In this document: positions 9,208 through 18,234 of the stretch, piece after piece | Layout: the number at the start of each line of letters is the position of its first letter | Numbering within the stretch: the first letter of the stretch is position 1 | NCBI RefSeq assembly: GCF_000147715.2 | Contig: NC_017934.1 | Location: 2,728,001-2,792,000, forward strand | Length of the DNA stretch: 64,000 nt | From: Mesotoga prima MesG1.Ag.4.2 | GTDB lineage: Bacteria > Thermotogota > Thermotogae > Petrotogales > Kosmotogaceae | Reading direction: 5' to 3' | Translations under genes and position numbers: made by a program | Notes under the pieces: model-generated | Seen by the model: the letters and a program-made list of their open reading frames with translations, nothing else | The model's database searches: none | Told to the model about the DNA's origin: nothing

Positions 9208-9552
9208 GCACTTCGTGCTCTTCGCAAGAATGAGATCAGGTCCACGTAGATTTAAGACGTCGTTTCCGAATCTTTCGGATCTATGCATCCTGAATGGGCG
9301 ATATTCTTTCAACCTTTTTTGAAGCGAGATCCTGCAAATTCCAAGCCAATTAAGATAAGAGCAAATCCCAAGTTCATGACCGCTAACTCCCTTGCAAGAC
9401 TTTGCTTCTAAAGACTTATAATATACAGAAAACTAGCGCAATCTTTCTGTGAAGCGCTCGTTCCTGTTAATTTCTTAGTATATAATCAAGCCGGGGATTT
9501 CCCCGGCTGATTTTTGCATCTCTAAGATGCTTCCTCTGTTCTCAAAGAAACT
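9208..9552. other. Non-coding stretch with one terminator hairpin
   Basis: Between the small Cys-rich gene and the true end of the broken FGGY kinase gene I see no gene. The only clear structure is the hairpin at 9489-9508. Confidence 0.6.
9489..9515. terminator. Intrinsic terminator hairpin downstream of the FGGY kinase gene
   Basis: A perfect 9-bp stem AGCCGGGGA / TCCCCGGCT (9489-9497 with 9500-9508). On plus it is followed by GATTTTT, and on minus by a weaker TTGATTAT. By position it would end minus-strand transcription of the kinase gene that stops at 9553. Confidence 0.65.
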
Positions 9553-11036
9553 TCATCTCTTCAAAAAGAGATCTCGATTGCAGTTGTACAGCTCCTTGAA
9601 AGCTTCCTTCCTCTCGAAAATGTATTCTCTGAATTCATTCCAGGGTTCAACAATGACATATCTCTCTTTGATTTTGTCTACGACTTCCGAGAGGCTCGAT
9701 TCCGAAAACGCCACAAAGCAATGAGCCCGGCACCGCTAGCAGAGTCGTATTCTTGCGGACAAACCAGGAGTTCACGATCTAGAGCAGTGGCAATCAGCCC
9801 GAGGAGAACCTCGCTCCTGGTTCCTCCTCCTGAGACACAGATTTGGCCTGGTTCAAGTGCCGTCCTCTTGATCTCATCGCTTATCATGCCGATATCAATT
9901 GCAATAGACTCAAACAGCGCAGAGAGAATATTCTCCCTGTCCGCTTCCATAGAAAGGCCGAAGAAGATACCCTTTGCCCCTGGATCGTTGAAGGGTGTTC
10001 GGGCTCCCCCAAAGAAAGGCAGAAGAATGAGATTAGAAGGTCTATACTTCTTGACGTCGAAATCCCTCAAAAGAACCTCTTTTTCCGATGCCTTGAGACC
10101 AAACAATCGCTCAACTATCCAGTCTGTCAGAAGGCCCCCGCAGCTCGTTGCACCTCCTATGGTAAAGGAACCGGGAGTTGCTCCGGTCTCGACAAATAGA
10201 TCTGGAGACCATACCGGTTTCTCCAGAGACTGAATGAATATCGATGTTCCTCCGAGTGAAACCGAAACACTACCGGGCTCTATGCAGGCATTGGTGATCG
10301 CGTCCGCACAAGCATCGCCAGTTCCCGTAAATATCGTTATTCCCTCTTTCAGTCCTGTTTCCAGCGAGGCGCTACGAGTTAAACTCCCGATTGGCTCCAG
10401 TGCCCATCTTATTTCCGGGAAGAGACTCGTCGATAGATCGAAACGATCAAAAGGCTCTTCGAAGAGCTCGAGGCTATTTAGATCGATCAGATTACCGGCC
10501 GAAGCTGAAAAATAATCCATTACGAATGACTGTGTAAGTTTAGATCCAATGTAGCCGTTCGCAGTAAGGATTCGCGAAGTACTCTTGAAAATCGCCGGCT
10601 GGTTCTCTCTTAACCAGAGAAGCTTAGGGAGAATCGACTGGCTGGAGTAATCCGTATAAATTGATCTGTTTTTCTCGCGACTAAAGGATTCATTAAGAAG
10701 CTCAACCTCTTTTGAAGCACGCTGGTCTATTCCGTACATGAGAGACTTTCTCAGTGGAATTCCCTCATCTGAAACAGGAAGCACACATGGACACATTGAA
10801 CTGAGTCCAATCGCTTCTGTTCTCGAAAGCGAGATCTCTTTGCCAACGATCGAAGTCAGTTTTTTGAAGTCTTCCCACCAGTTCTGAGCATCCTGTTCGG
10901 GAAAACCATCTATCGAGAACTCTTGAGGATGGTTTACCTTGGCATTTGAGATAATATGACCTTCAGCGTTTAGAATAGAAACCTTGCTCGAAGTCGTTCC
11001 AATATCATATCCTGCGAAAAGCACACTTGAATTCAT
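9553..11036 (-). pseudogene. FGGY-family carbohydrate kinase with a -1 frameshift near its 3' end
   Basis: From ATG 11036 (AAAGGAGCGG ribosome site) the frame shows FGGY kinase features: AGYDIGTTSSKVSI phosphate-binding start, VSLGGTSIF, and the ICVSGGGTRSEVLLGL motif. The frame then runs out at 9678 in an atypical RFRNRASRKS tail. In the -1 frame from about 9715, a family-like C terminus (VAFSESSLSEVVDKIKERYV, later EAFKELYNCN) runs to a TGA at 9555-9553. One base is therefore missing near the GGGCTCATTGCTTTGTGG segment. The enzyme would be a xylulokinase-like sugar kinase. With the broken PfkB gene and the binding-protein tail it forms a decayed sugar locus. Confidence 0.85.
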
Positions 11037-11098
11037 TTTTGATAACCGCTCCTTTAAAGTCTTCCAATGATGATAACGTTGGAAGACATTAATTAGGC

Positions 11099-11181
11099 AA
11101 GGGAGTCTGCTCAGGCACTTCACCACTTGCGAATGAGAATAACACCATGTTAAATAATAGACTGTCGCGGCAGACTCCCTT
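11099..11181. repeat. Perfect 12-bp inverted repeat flanking about 59 bases
   Basis: AAGGGAGTCTGC at 11099-11110 is repeated as its exact complement GCAGACTCCCTT at 11170-11181. It lies between the FGGY kinase gene and the binding-protein remnant. A second small inverted repeat, CTTCCAA/TTGGAAG, is at about 11061-11085. The arms could be ends of a deleted small element, a long hairpin in the transcript, or an operator pair. Confidence 0.55.
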
Positions 11182-11212
11182 TACTACTTTTACCTACACG
11201 TTGTGAAAACTC

Positions 11213-11512
11213 TTACTTGATGTACTCCTGAGCGTTCGCTGAGATAATCAGCGGGGCGTCCATGTATATTACCCTGACGGTGCCGATAACTTCCTCGGGA
11301 CTCTTTCCTTCTACAACTATTTTGTTGATAAGATCGGCCGCTATTAGCGCCGAGTCTCCAAACGGCTGAAGAATCGTGGCGACAACGGCAGTGTTGTTCG
11401 CAGCTATCATCTCTATGTTTCTATCGCTCCAATCAACACCTACAACGAACATATCTTCCTGACTGTAACCGGCCGCCTTCTTGTCGGAACCGAAGAGAGA
11501 ATTGACCTTCAT
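11213..11512 (-). pseudogene. C-terminal remnant of a sugar ABC transporter binding protein
   Basis: The 99-residue frame matches only the last third of a periplasmic sugar-binding protein of the ribose/galactose type (KAAGYSQEDMFVVGVDWSDR, then ILQPFGDSALIAADLI). No signal peptide, no first lobe and no upstream remainder exists before the next gene. The whole 5' two thirds have been lost. It is followed on the same strand by the frameshifted FGGY kinase, so transporter and kinase were probably one operon. Confidence 0.8.
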
Positions 11513-11572
11513 TTCTGAAGGATCTTTATTGGCTGTTTGGATATATTATTGATTGGGTTGTCATAGAAGGCT

Positions 11573-11591
11573 TTTCGTGGTGATCACGAAA
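11573..11591. promoter_or_regulatory. Palindromic candidate operator upstream of the FGE-fold gene
   Basis: TTTCGTG-GTGAT-CACGAAA is a perfect 7+5+7 inverted repeat, ending 9 bases before the GGAGG ribosome site of the gene at 11612. It is a good size for a dimeric repressor site. In RNA it would form a hairpin just before the ribosome site. Confidence 0.45.
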
Positions 11592-11611
11592 GGTACTAAT
11601 GGAGGCCTTAT

Positions 11612-12454
11612 ATGAGGAAGATCAAACTTCTTATGCTCGTGTCGATGCTCACATACCTGTACATCTTTGCGAGATCACTGGACGACTCGTCTTTTGTACG
11701 AGTCCGCAGAGGAAAATTCGTCATGGGTGATCTTTCGCAGTCCGGTTTTGACAATGAATGGTCACCTCACTTTGTTAATATAAGCCACGATTTCCTGATT
11801 TCGAAGTACGAAACTACTTTTTCGGAGTTTGATGAATTCTGTGCAGAAACCGGACGGGAGAAATCACCAGACAATGGTTGGGGAAGAAGAGAGAGGCCGG
11901 TGATATTTGTAAGCTGGTGGGATGCAGTAGAGTACTGCAACTGGTTGAGTGAGAAGCAGGGTCTGCCCCCGGCCTACAACTCTCTCGGAGATCTTATTGA
12001 CGTAAAGGGAGAGATTGTTTCTTCGCCTTCTAAGGCTGTTGGGTATAGACTACCTACCGAAGCAGAGTGGGAATATGCAGCCAGAGGAGGCGATTCGGCC
12101 GGAGATACTATATATTCCGGACATGATCAACCGGGAGTGGTTGCCTGGTACAATCTCAACTCCGACTGGAAGACTTCTGAAGTTGGAATGAAGGAACCAA
12201 ATGAAATCGGGATTTACGACATGAGTGGAAACGTCTGGGAATGGTGTTTTGACTGGTATGAGAGTTATCCGGATTCAGAGCAGAGCGATCCCTGTGTTCT
12301 TTCTAAGGGTAACTATAGAGTTATCAGAGGCGGATCCTGGCACGATTTCGAAAGATATCTGCGAGTCTCTGCAAGAAGTGCTTACACGCCTACGGGTGCA
12401 GCATATGATGTTGGGTTCAGAGTTTGTAGAACTCTTTGTAGCGTTATTAACTGA
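11612..12454 (+). CDS. Secreted FGE-sulfatase-fold (SUMF1-type) protein without the FGE cysteine pair
   Basis: A 280-residue protein with an N-terminal signal peptide (KIKLLMLVSMLTYLYIFA). It is followed by the full formylglycine-generating-enzyme fold: RGKFVMGD, ISKYETTFSEFDEFC, FVSWWDAVEYCNWLS, RLPTEAEWEYAARGG, DMSGNVWEWCFDWY, IRGGSW, and a VGFRVCRTL end. After RGGSW, where true FGE enzymes have their two copper-binding cysteines, this protein has HDFERYLRVSARSA. It is thus unlikely to activate sulfatases, and no sulfatase gene is in the window. It may be a lectin-like or non-heme-type member. The ribosome site is GGAGG at 11601. Confidence 0.88.
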   Translation: MRKIKLLMLVSMLTYLYIFARSLDDSSFVRVRRGKFVMGDLSQSGFDNEWSPHFVNISHDFLISKYETTFSEFDEFCAETGREKSPDNGWGRRERPVIFVSWWDAVEYCNWLSEKQGLPPAYNSLGDLIDVKGEIVSSPSKAVGYRLPTEAEWEYAARGGDSAGDTIYSGHDQPGVVAWYNLNSDWKTSEVGMKEPNEIGIYDMSGNVWEWCFDWYESYPDSEQSDPCVLSKGNYRVIRGGSWHDFERYLRVSARSAYTPTGAAYDVGFRVCRTLCSVIN

Positions 12455-12558
12455 TTTATCAATGAAATCTTATGCAGACTCTTCATTGTGAAACCCTCGT
12501 TCAGTTCGTCTAGCTCATAAGGCTTAGATCCATTAGAATAGAACTTCTTACCCTTTCA

Positions 12559-13020
12559 TTAAAGGTAGATCGACTCCAACTCTGAAAGAAAGTAGTTTTT
12601 GTCCTGCTCATCCTCGATCAGATCGGCTGCTTCTCTTGCCAGTTTCATATACTCATCCATACGGTCGCGTTTTCCTGCGATCATGTAGGCTCTTGCAACG
12701 GCTTCATAGCCAAAGGCAAGATCGAAACCACTTATCGCGTTATCGGTGCAATACTTAAGTGAAAGCTCTCCGTGATACAAGGCCGACTCTGCCATGTTGA
12801 GTAAAGAGTAAACTCTGGACACCTGCCACTCACCCCTTGCAAATTCGATCGGGGTACCTACTACTCCCCAGTGGAAGCGAGATGCGTGAGCGGCATGTAT
12901 CATAAGAAGGTCATCTTCTGCAGTTCTGTCTTTCTTATCTATTAGGTCCCATGTAAGGTTGAAGTTCACTATCGCCTGCTTTTTGTGCCATTCCTGCTCC
13001 GTAAGCTTTTCGGAATCCAT
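12559..13020 (-). CDS. Helical TPR-like hypothetical protein
   Basis: A protein of about 153 residues, predicted all-helical from sequence, with HAASRFHWGVVGTPIEFAR-like features (HAAHASRFHW) and a pair of Ala-rich helices near the C terminus (FGYEAVARAYMIAGKRDRMD) reminiscent of tetratricopeptide repeats. The start is ATG 13020, which has GGAAAGGATGG upstream at good spacing. ATG 13029 would sit directly on that site. No enzymatic motif, signal peptide or membrane segment is visible. I recall similar small proteins only as hypothetical. It stands alone on minus between two plus/minus gene ends. Confidence 0.7.
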   Translation of the reverse strand: MDSEKLTEQEWHKKQAIVNFNLTWDLIDKKDRTAEDDLLMIHAAHASRFHWGVVGTPIEFARGEWQVSRVYSLLNMAESALYHGELSLKYCTDNAISGFDLAFGYEAVARAYMIAGKRDRMDEYMKLAREAADLIEDEQDKNYFLSELESIYL

Positions 13021-13062
13021 AACAACCATCCTTTCCAGGATAATTCTGTCTTCCTCCCGCAT

Positions 13063-13363
13063 CCCAATTCTATCACTGGTAACAAGGAGAGCAATTAGCT
13101 GGAGCGACTCACTAAGAATTCAAGGTACCTGAAGAGGCTAGATTAGTAGCAATAACCATTCGGCGAATTGGAAAGCCCTTATTGTGCAAGAGAAAAATCT
13201 CGAGGGTGATTTGCATGCTCCAATATTGAACAACACGGAATCCTTAATCCCATTCTGTAACTCAATCCCTTAAGAAGACTGATTTATGAGAACTATAGAA
13301 CTATTCAGAGATCATCAAAGAAATTTCAAACTGATCCAGTGAGACTATGTTTAAAGCACTACA
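13063..13363. other. Non-coding stretch
   Basis: About 300 bases between two minus-strand genes. I see no ORF, RNA gene or convincing hairpin here. Confidence 0.5.
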
Positions 13364-13972
13364 TCAAGATCCACTCATTGAGAATAAGAGATCAAGAGCA
13401 TCGAGAATTCTTTCGGCTTTGTCGACCACTATCAGCTGTACTCCTGTTTGCTCCGAGAGCGCGGAGAAATACTCACTCGGCCCTTCCGGTGACACCAGGA
13501 TTATGTAGTCGGCTTTTGGCATAAGCAAATCGAATGATTGCCTCGGATCGTTATCTGGTGAAGTGAAGCCACCTTCAATATGAATTGCCACGACGGGAAC
13601 TCCTCGCGCTTTCGCAATCGATATAAGCTCCTCTATTCTGGAAATCTCCTGCCCTACATCGATTTCCTCAACACCGCATAAGGTATATAGATCCCCCTCG
13701 ACCATGGCACCAGGGGCAATAGCAAGAGTTCCGGGCGCATTTTTCGAATCGAGCTTCTCCATGAACTCTTCGGGTTTCAATTGAAGGATGTTTTCGTAAT
13801 CAATTCCGTGGATTTCACAGACTAGAGCGAGAACGTCTGATGCAGCACCGTCGCCTATCGCCGTTGCAATAATCGGGGGTCTTGCAAGAGGCTCGATAGC
13901 GTTTGCGTAAAGCGGCGAGATTAGAAACGTGATGAATATGACCGATAAAAACAATGATATCTTTGGTTTCAT
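13364..13972 (-). CDS. Secreted protein resembling DUF6305
   Basis: A product of about 202 residues from ATG 13972, with GTGGAGGGG just upstream. The start of the chain is a clean signal peptide (MKPKISLFLSVIFITFLI, ending near ANA). The mature part alternates alpha and beta (PPIIATAIGDGAASDVLAL, GTLAIAPGAMVEGDL, GVPVVAIHIEGG, ADYIILVSPEG), like a Rossmann-type domain. It reminds me of secreted DUF6305 proteins, but that assignment is from memory. No catalytic motif is evident and the function is unknown. Confidence 0.6.
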   Translation of the reverse strand: MKPKISLFLSVIFITFLISPLYANAIEPLARPPIIATAIGDGAASDVLALVCEIHGIDYENILQLKPEEFMEKLDSKNAPGTLAIAPGAMVEGDLYTLCGVEEIDVGQEISRIEELISIAKARGVPVVAIHIEGGFTSPDNDPRQSFDLLMPKADYIILVSPEGPSEYFSALSEQTGVQLIVVDKAERILDALDLLFSMSGS

Positions 13973-14275
13973 GTATTCCCCTCCACAATCTTCGATGGCA
14001 GAGTCAAGATGCAGCATAGAAACTGTCCTTCTCATGCAAACAACAAAGAATTTAATATGACTAATTTTATCAAATTTAACTCTTATCTGCACAAGGACAG
14101 CTTTCTTCGCTTGAAATCCTGATTATGACCTTCTCAAGCAGAGTTCAAACTTCTAAAAGAAGCAGCAAGAATCCGTACAATATGGATAGGTGAGATGTCT
14201 TCGCTACAAAATACATAAATTATATAATTAACATATTTTTTATCGGTTTTATTGACGGTTCGCAAGGAGGTTCTT

Positions 14276-15629
14276 ATGAAAAGACTGATTACATTACTGG
14301 CATTTGTATTGTTTGCGACGGCGGCGGTAATAGCACTTGAAAAGAGCCCGGATTACTATACATCACAGAAAGAAACCAAATCCATAATGGAATTCACTAT
14401 CCATTCGATGATGAAAGAGAAATAATCAAGAGTAACTATCCTCAGATAGATTCACATGAGAAGCTCTATGATTTCGTTGAAGAAAGAGACATTCAAAGAA
14501 AGATATTGGACTGCCGAGATATTCTTCACAGGCTTTGAAAGAAATCTTTTCACAGGGATCTCGATCTAGTGGAGCAGAATCCAGATTGGGCCGATCACTT
14601 CACCGAAGCTGTAAAATTCGTTCTTTCATAATATGGGCGGAAGAGACAGGCGGGCTTTGTCGAGTTCAAACGCCACTGAAGCGGTTTCTTCTATGCCAGA
14701 GAGTTTCTGGTCGAATACTCGGTCGAGGTTTCAAAGTCAGATCTTCCGGATGAAGACAATCTAAAGATCTTGCTTCCCCTTCAGCTGAACAGGTTAGGAC
14801 AGGACATGATCGAGATAATTGGCATAGTCCCGGTCGAAAACCTTGTCGACTATCCTAGGACCGATGGGAAGATTGCCTGCACGCTTCTTTCTTATAATCT
14901 AGGTTCTCTGGAGGAAGCTCTGTCCATACAGATAGTCTTCTCTTTCAGGCATTTCAGGCAGGAATTCGATATCGATCCTTCTCAAATCGGAGAATATGAC
15001 ATAGAAAGCCCTATGTACATAGAGAGTACCCTTTCTACGGAATCAATTTATTACAACGAAGAGATGAAGGACCTTGCCGGAAGGATCGTCGGAGAAGAGA
15101 AAAAACCATATCTTCAGGCCAGACTCCTTTACGATTTTGTCGTAGAGAATACGTCTACAGCCTTATTGCCCAAGCTTCTCTAGAGGCGGAAGGTATTCCA
15201 GAAAGCCTTTTTGCTATGGAACACGGATATGGAGATTATGAAATGCAATCAATTTTTCTGCCGCTCAATTGGAATACCGCCGAGAAAACCCGGGGGTTCA
15301 CCTCTCTTTTCCGGGCTGAATTTCATCTCCCCAATTACGGGTGGATTCAAGTAGATGCGTCAGTAGGACAGGGTGTAATGTACTCTGTCGGAGTGACTGA
15401 GGAAGAGAGCAGAATCTATAAGGATTTCTACTTCGGGAACTTCGATCCGCTGAGAATGGTAATTCAAAATTCAGTTGACACGATACCAGAAGAAAGACCG
15501 AAGGAAGTTCAGTCTCTGGAAAAGGTAATGCAGCTCCCATTTTTCGAGAGCGAATTCGGAAATGAAAACCTTGGAGTTAACGATCTGATAACCGACAGTT
15601 TTACGATCAGAGCTCTCTTGATGAGATAA
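14276..15629 (+). pseudogene. Secreted transglutaminase-like protein gene with multiple frameshifts
   Basis: ATG 14276, behind CAAGGAGG, starts a signal peptide (MKRLITLLAFVLFATAAVIA), but the frame stops at 14426. Collinear pieces continue in other frames: IHYPFDDEREIIKSNYPQID (from about 14387), FHRDLDLVEQNPDWADHFTE, the long piece 14770-15150, and 15150-15629 (REYVYSLIAQASLEAEGIPE onward). The last part is the transglutaminase core, ending GWIQVDASVG. Where the catalytic cysteine is expected (GDC), the codon is TAT (GYGDYEMQS), and the IPAR-like segment is missing. At least four lesions plus loss of the nucleophile mark a dead gene. Confidence 0.82.
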
Positions 15630-15723
15630 AACATACAACACCCTGAAGTGGTATTCTGATATCATTGGCCTAGACTAGATTAAAGTCTTATGCTCGTAGG
15701 ATATTAGAAAAGAGGTGGAGATT

Positions 15724-16164
15724 ATGAAAAAGGGGATTTTTCTCGCCATAGTCGGAGCGGCAATGATTATAGCTGGTTTGTTCCTGCCGATAGTACGTTT
15801 CCCAGGGGGAGGCGAAGCAACCTATTTCAACGGCGGAGATCTATATGGCGCACTAACAATGGCAATTGCTATCTTTGCGGGTATCATGGGAATCGTGAAA
15901 ATGAGATCTATGGTCTTTCTTTCCGGACTTGCTTCGATTGGCGTTGTAGTAGCGAGGTTGATTACCGTGATTAGGGACCTGCCCGATGAGAATTCTTTGA
16001 GAACACAGTTTAAAGCGCTTATTCAGAGCAATGTTCCCGGTAGTTCTGGAGAGGAAATAGCGAATATCATCGGTGGACCGCAACTTCACTGGCTTGGGTG
16101 GACAATCCTATTTGCAGGAGGAGTTGTGGTTCTCTTCGCTGCCTTCATTTCTTCAAAAGAATAA
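15724..16164 (+). CDS. Small integral membrane protein
   Basis: About 146 residues with four hydrophobic segments: residues 1-25, about 45-65, about 65-82, and the C-terminal 120-140. A polar loop (RDLPDENSLRTQFKALIQSN) is on one side. The start is ATG 15724, spaced correctly from AGAGGTGGAG; GTG 15715 lies inside that site. No family motif is recognised. It follows the dead transglutaminase gene with an 85-base gap and seems to be its own unit. Confidence 0.75.
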   Translation: MKKGIFLAIVGAAMIIAGLFLPIVRFPGGGEATYFNGGDLYGALTMAIAIFAGIMGIVKMRSMVFLSGLASIGVVVARLITVIRDLPDENSLRTQFKALIQSNVPGSSGEEIANIIGGPQLHWLGWTILFAGGVVVLFAAFISSKE

Positions 16165-16370
16165 TGGGCTTACCTCCGGCCTTGGTTAGGATTTTCAAAT
16201 GATATCTATACGACGCGCATGACATGACTGCAATACTCATGGTGAGCGAACTATCAGCAAGGTTGAAGAGTCAAATGGCGGCAGAAAAAAAACCAAGACT
16301 CCCAATTTTTTTGTAACTTCTAATAGAGGATAGAAACATTTCGATTCTAGATGATGACTGGAGGTATTCG

Positions 16371-16556
16371 ATGATTCGAACGGACAAATGCCCAAATTGC
16401 GGCTCACTGGACATTGGAAAGGGTTACTGGTCAGGTTATGCGGCCCTTATGCCTTTAGGAAAGCCTCTTTCGATGGGATCCAAGGTTATTGTGCGCGTTT
16501 GCAGAGAATGCGGACATATTTTCGATCTTCAGGCAGAAAAGCCCGACAAGTTCTGA
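16371..16556 (+). CDS. Small zinc-ribbon protein
   Basis: A 61-residue protein with two CxxC knuckles (CPNC at residues 7-10 and CREC near residue 44), a typical zinc ribbon with a hydrophobic loop between. The start ATG 16371 follows ACTGGAGG. Such mini-ribbons are found as free-standing proteins of unknown role, possibly nucleic-acid or protein binding. Confidence 0.78.
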   Translation: MIRTDKCPNCGSLDIGKGYWSGYAALMPLGKPLSMGSKVIVRVCRECGHIFDLQAEKPDKF

Positions 16557-16612
16557 TCTTTGCTCTTTAGGGGTTCCATACAAGCTTCAGATTAAACTTC
16601 TATTCAAGAACC

Positions 16613-17884
16613 TTAATGAGCTTCGCGGAGATAATCCGATATCTTCGACCAAATCTCTTTTACTCTTTCGAACTGCTCATAGTGTTTCTCGACCGACTTA
16701 TGATACTTGTTCAGCTCTTTGGAAATGTTGTAGAACGAATCGGTACCAAAGTACGATGAAATAGAAGGTAATGTTTCCCTAAGGTTGATCTTCATCTCTT
16801 CAATCTTCTTCGAATAGTTGTTTCGATCGGTTATGTAAAGAAGCAAAGGCTTGTATCTGATCCATCCAATGCAGGATCTGTAGAAACGTCTAACTATGTC
16901 TCTCGAATCGGCTCTTATAGGTCTGAGACTGGTTGGGAGAACACCCATCAAAATGTGGTTGTACGTTGAGAATGCGTTATGAAATGCGTGACTTGGCACT
17001 TTGAGCACCCTCCTGTCGCTCAGACAGGTACTCAAGAAAGTATCTTCACCTCTTGCTCCAGGTGGATTATAGAAGGGGAAAAGTCTGCCCGGATCTTTTA
17101 GATTTAGACAGAGATTCGATCCAGAGATGAATTTGGCATGATTTACCTCTTCAACTTCAAAGACTTCACCACTGTTCAGTATTTTCGGATCGGCGTACGA
17201 TACTCCTCCAGCAACTATAAGTCTTTTGAGAGTCTCCCACTTGACTATGTCGTTGCTAATCGCCTCAATGAAGAGTCTGAAAGTATCCTCGGGTAGTGCT
17301 GGAGAAAACTCTATGAAGGGGATCGGAGAAATGTATCCACAGTGATAACCGTAGGTGATGTCGGCCTGATCAATGTAGTTCAAGTGAGTTTTCAGAAGAT
17401 GCTGGCCCATCCACGAAACAGAGCCCATGTCGTTCGTAACGGCAACTGGATACTCGTCATCGTCAAGGTAGAGCAGGCAATCGATGTGATTCTTTAGAGC
17501 GCTGTACAGAACAATATTTCTTTGGGAAGCATATCCTTTTCCAAAAACCAAAGAAGCTTCTTCCGAATCGACAATCCCGCGCTTAATGAGCTCCCTCTTT
17601 TCTTCTTCAACTTCCTTCTGACCTATGAAGTGTTTGGAGAACAGTAATTCGTCCACACCAGAACTAATCTTGGTGTAATTTGCCTTCTTTGTATTCTTGT
17701 AATTCAGATCATACGCAACAAATAGATTCAGCGTTAGTTCTCTGCTGTCAACCAGTTCAGACTCTTTCCAGTTGTAGACGTAGCTACGCAAAACTCTCTG
17801 AAAATGCCTTCGCCCCGTCGCAAAACCTATTCCAACCTTTGTTCTGCCGTCATTCAAATAGGTCTCTCCCTCTAAAAAGTTCAT
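16613..17884 (-). CDS. GT-A-like glycosyltransferase, family not recognised
   Basis: A 423-residue protein that starts directly with a nucleotide-sugar-transferase-like region: KVGIGFATGRRHFQRVL, then a segment describing a position in a chain (NIVLYSALKN), and a metal-binding LLYLDDDEYP near residue 145 (DxD). GARGEDTFLS later may be the acceptor/catalytic acidic motif (ED) seen in family-2-type enzymes. No membrane segment is obvious. There are no neighbouring capsule or LPS genes, so the product is unknown. ATG 17884 has only a weak ribosome site. Confidence 0.65.
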   Translation of the reverse strand: MNFLEGETYLNDGRTKVGIGFATGRRHFQRVLRSYVYNWKESELVDSRELTLNLFVAYDLNYKNTKKANYTKISSGVDELLFSKHFIGQKEVEEEKRELIKRGIVDSEEASLVFGKGYASQRNIVLYSALKNHIDCLLYLDDDEYPVAVTNDMGSVSWMGQHLLKTHLNYIDQADITYGYHCGYISPIPFIEFSPALPEDTFRLFIEAISNDIVKWETLKRLIVAGGVSYADPKILNSGEVFEVEEVNHAKFISGSNLCLNLKDPGRLFPFYNPPGARGEDTFLSTCLSDRRVLKVPSHAFHNAFSTYNHILMGVLPTSLRPIRADSRDIVRRFYRSCIGWIRYKPLLLYITDRNNYSKKIEEMKINLRETLPSISSYFGTDSFYNISKELNKYHKSVEKHYEQFERVKEIWSKISDYLREAH

Positions 17885-18021
17885 AACTATCTGGTATCGA
17901 TAACCATCCAGGTTCGACTGATTTTATCACAAGCAGCGTTTTCGAATAGTTTTTCAGATCGCACACGTACCAACCTACAGTGTTGCAGTAAAGAATCGAT
18001 AGCCCCCGCAATTAGGGAAAA

Positions 18022-18234
18022 TTATCTCCTGTGACAACCAGGAGAGCAGTATTTGCAGCCGCTTACGTTCGGATAGATATCACTTGCCTTCCTAATCGCA
18101 TCCTGACAGTTATCATAATAGCCAAGATAAGTCTTTGACTCTACTCTTGCCAGCTCAACACAATCACCAGTGTGAACCTCGTAGTCACCCGTCGACAAAA
18201 CGGAGTCACCAACATAGTAGTGCTTGTAAGACAT
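18022..18234 (-). CDS. Small Cys-rich protein, paralog of the one at 8927
   Basis: A 70-residue protein with cysteines at about 25, 43, 60, 63 and 67 and a C-terminal GCKYCSPGCH cluster. It starts at ATG 18234 behind AAGGAGGAA. It aligns end to end with the 67-residue product at 8927-9130. The shared positions are the TG-x2-E-x-HT-x2-C block, LG, NC, and YPNV-x-GC-x2-C-x3-CH. That two copies persist within 10 kb, both intact in a region of decaying genes, suggests they are under selection. A zinc or iron site is likely; the role is unknown. Confidence 0.75.
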   Translation of the reverse strand: MSYKHYYVGDSVLSTGDYEVHTGDCVELARVESKTYLGYYDNCQDAIRKASDIYPNVSGCKYCSPGCHRR

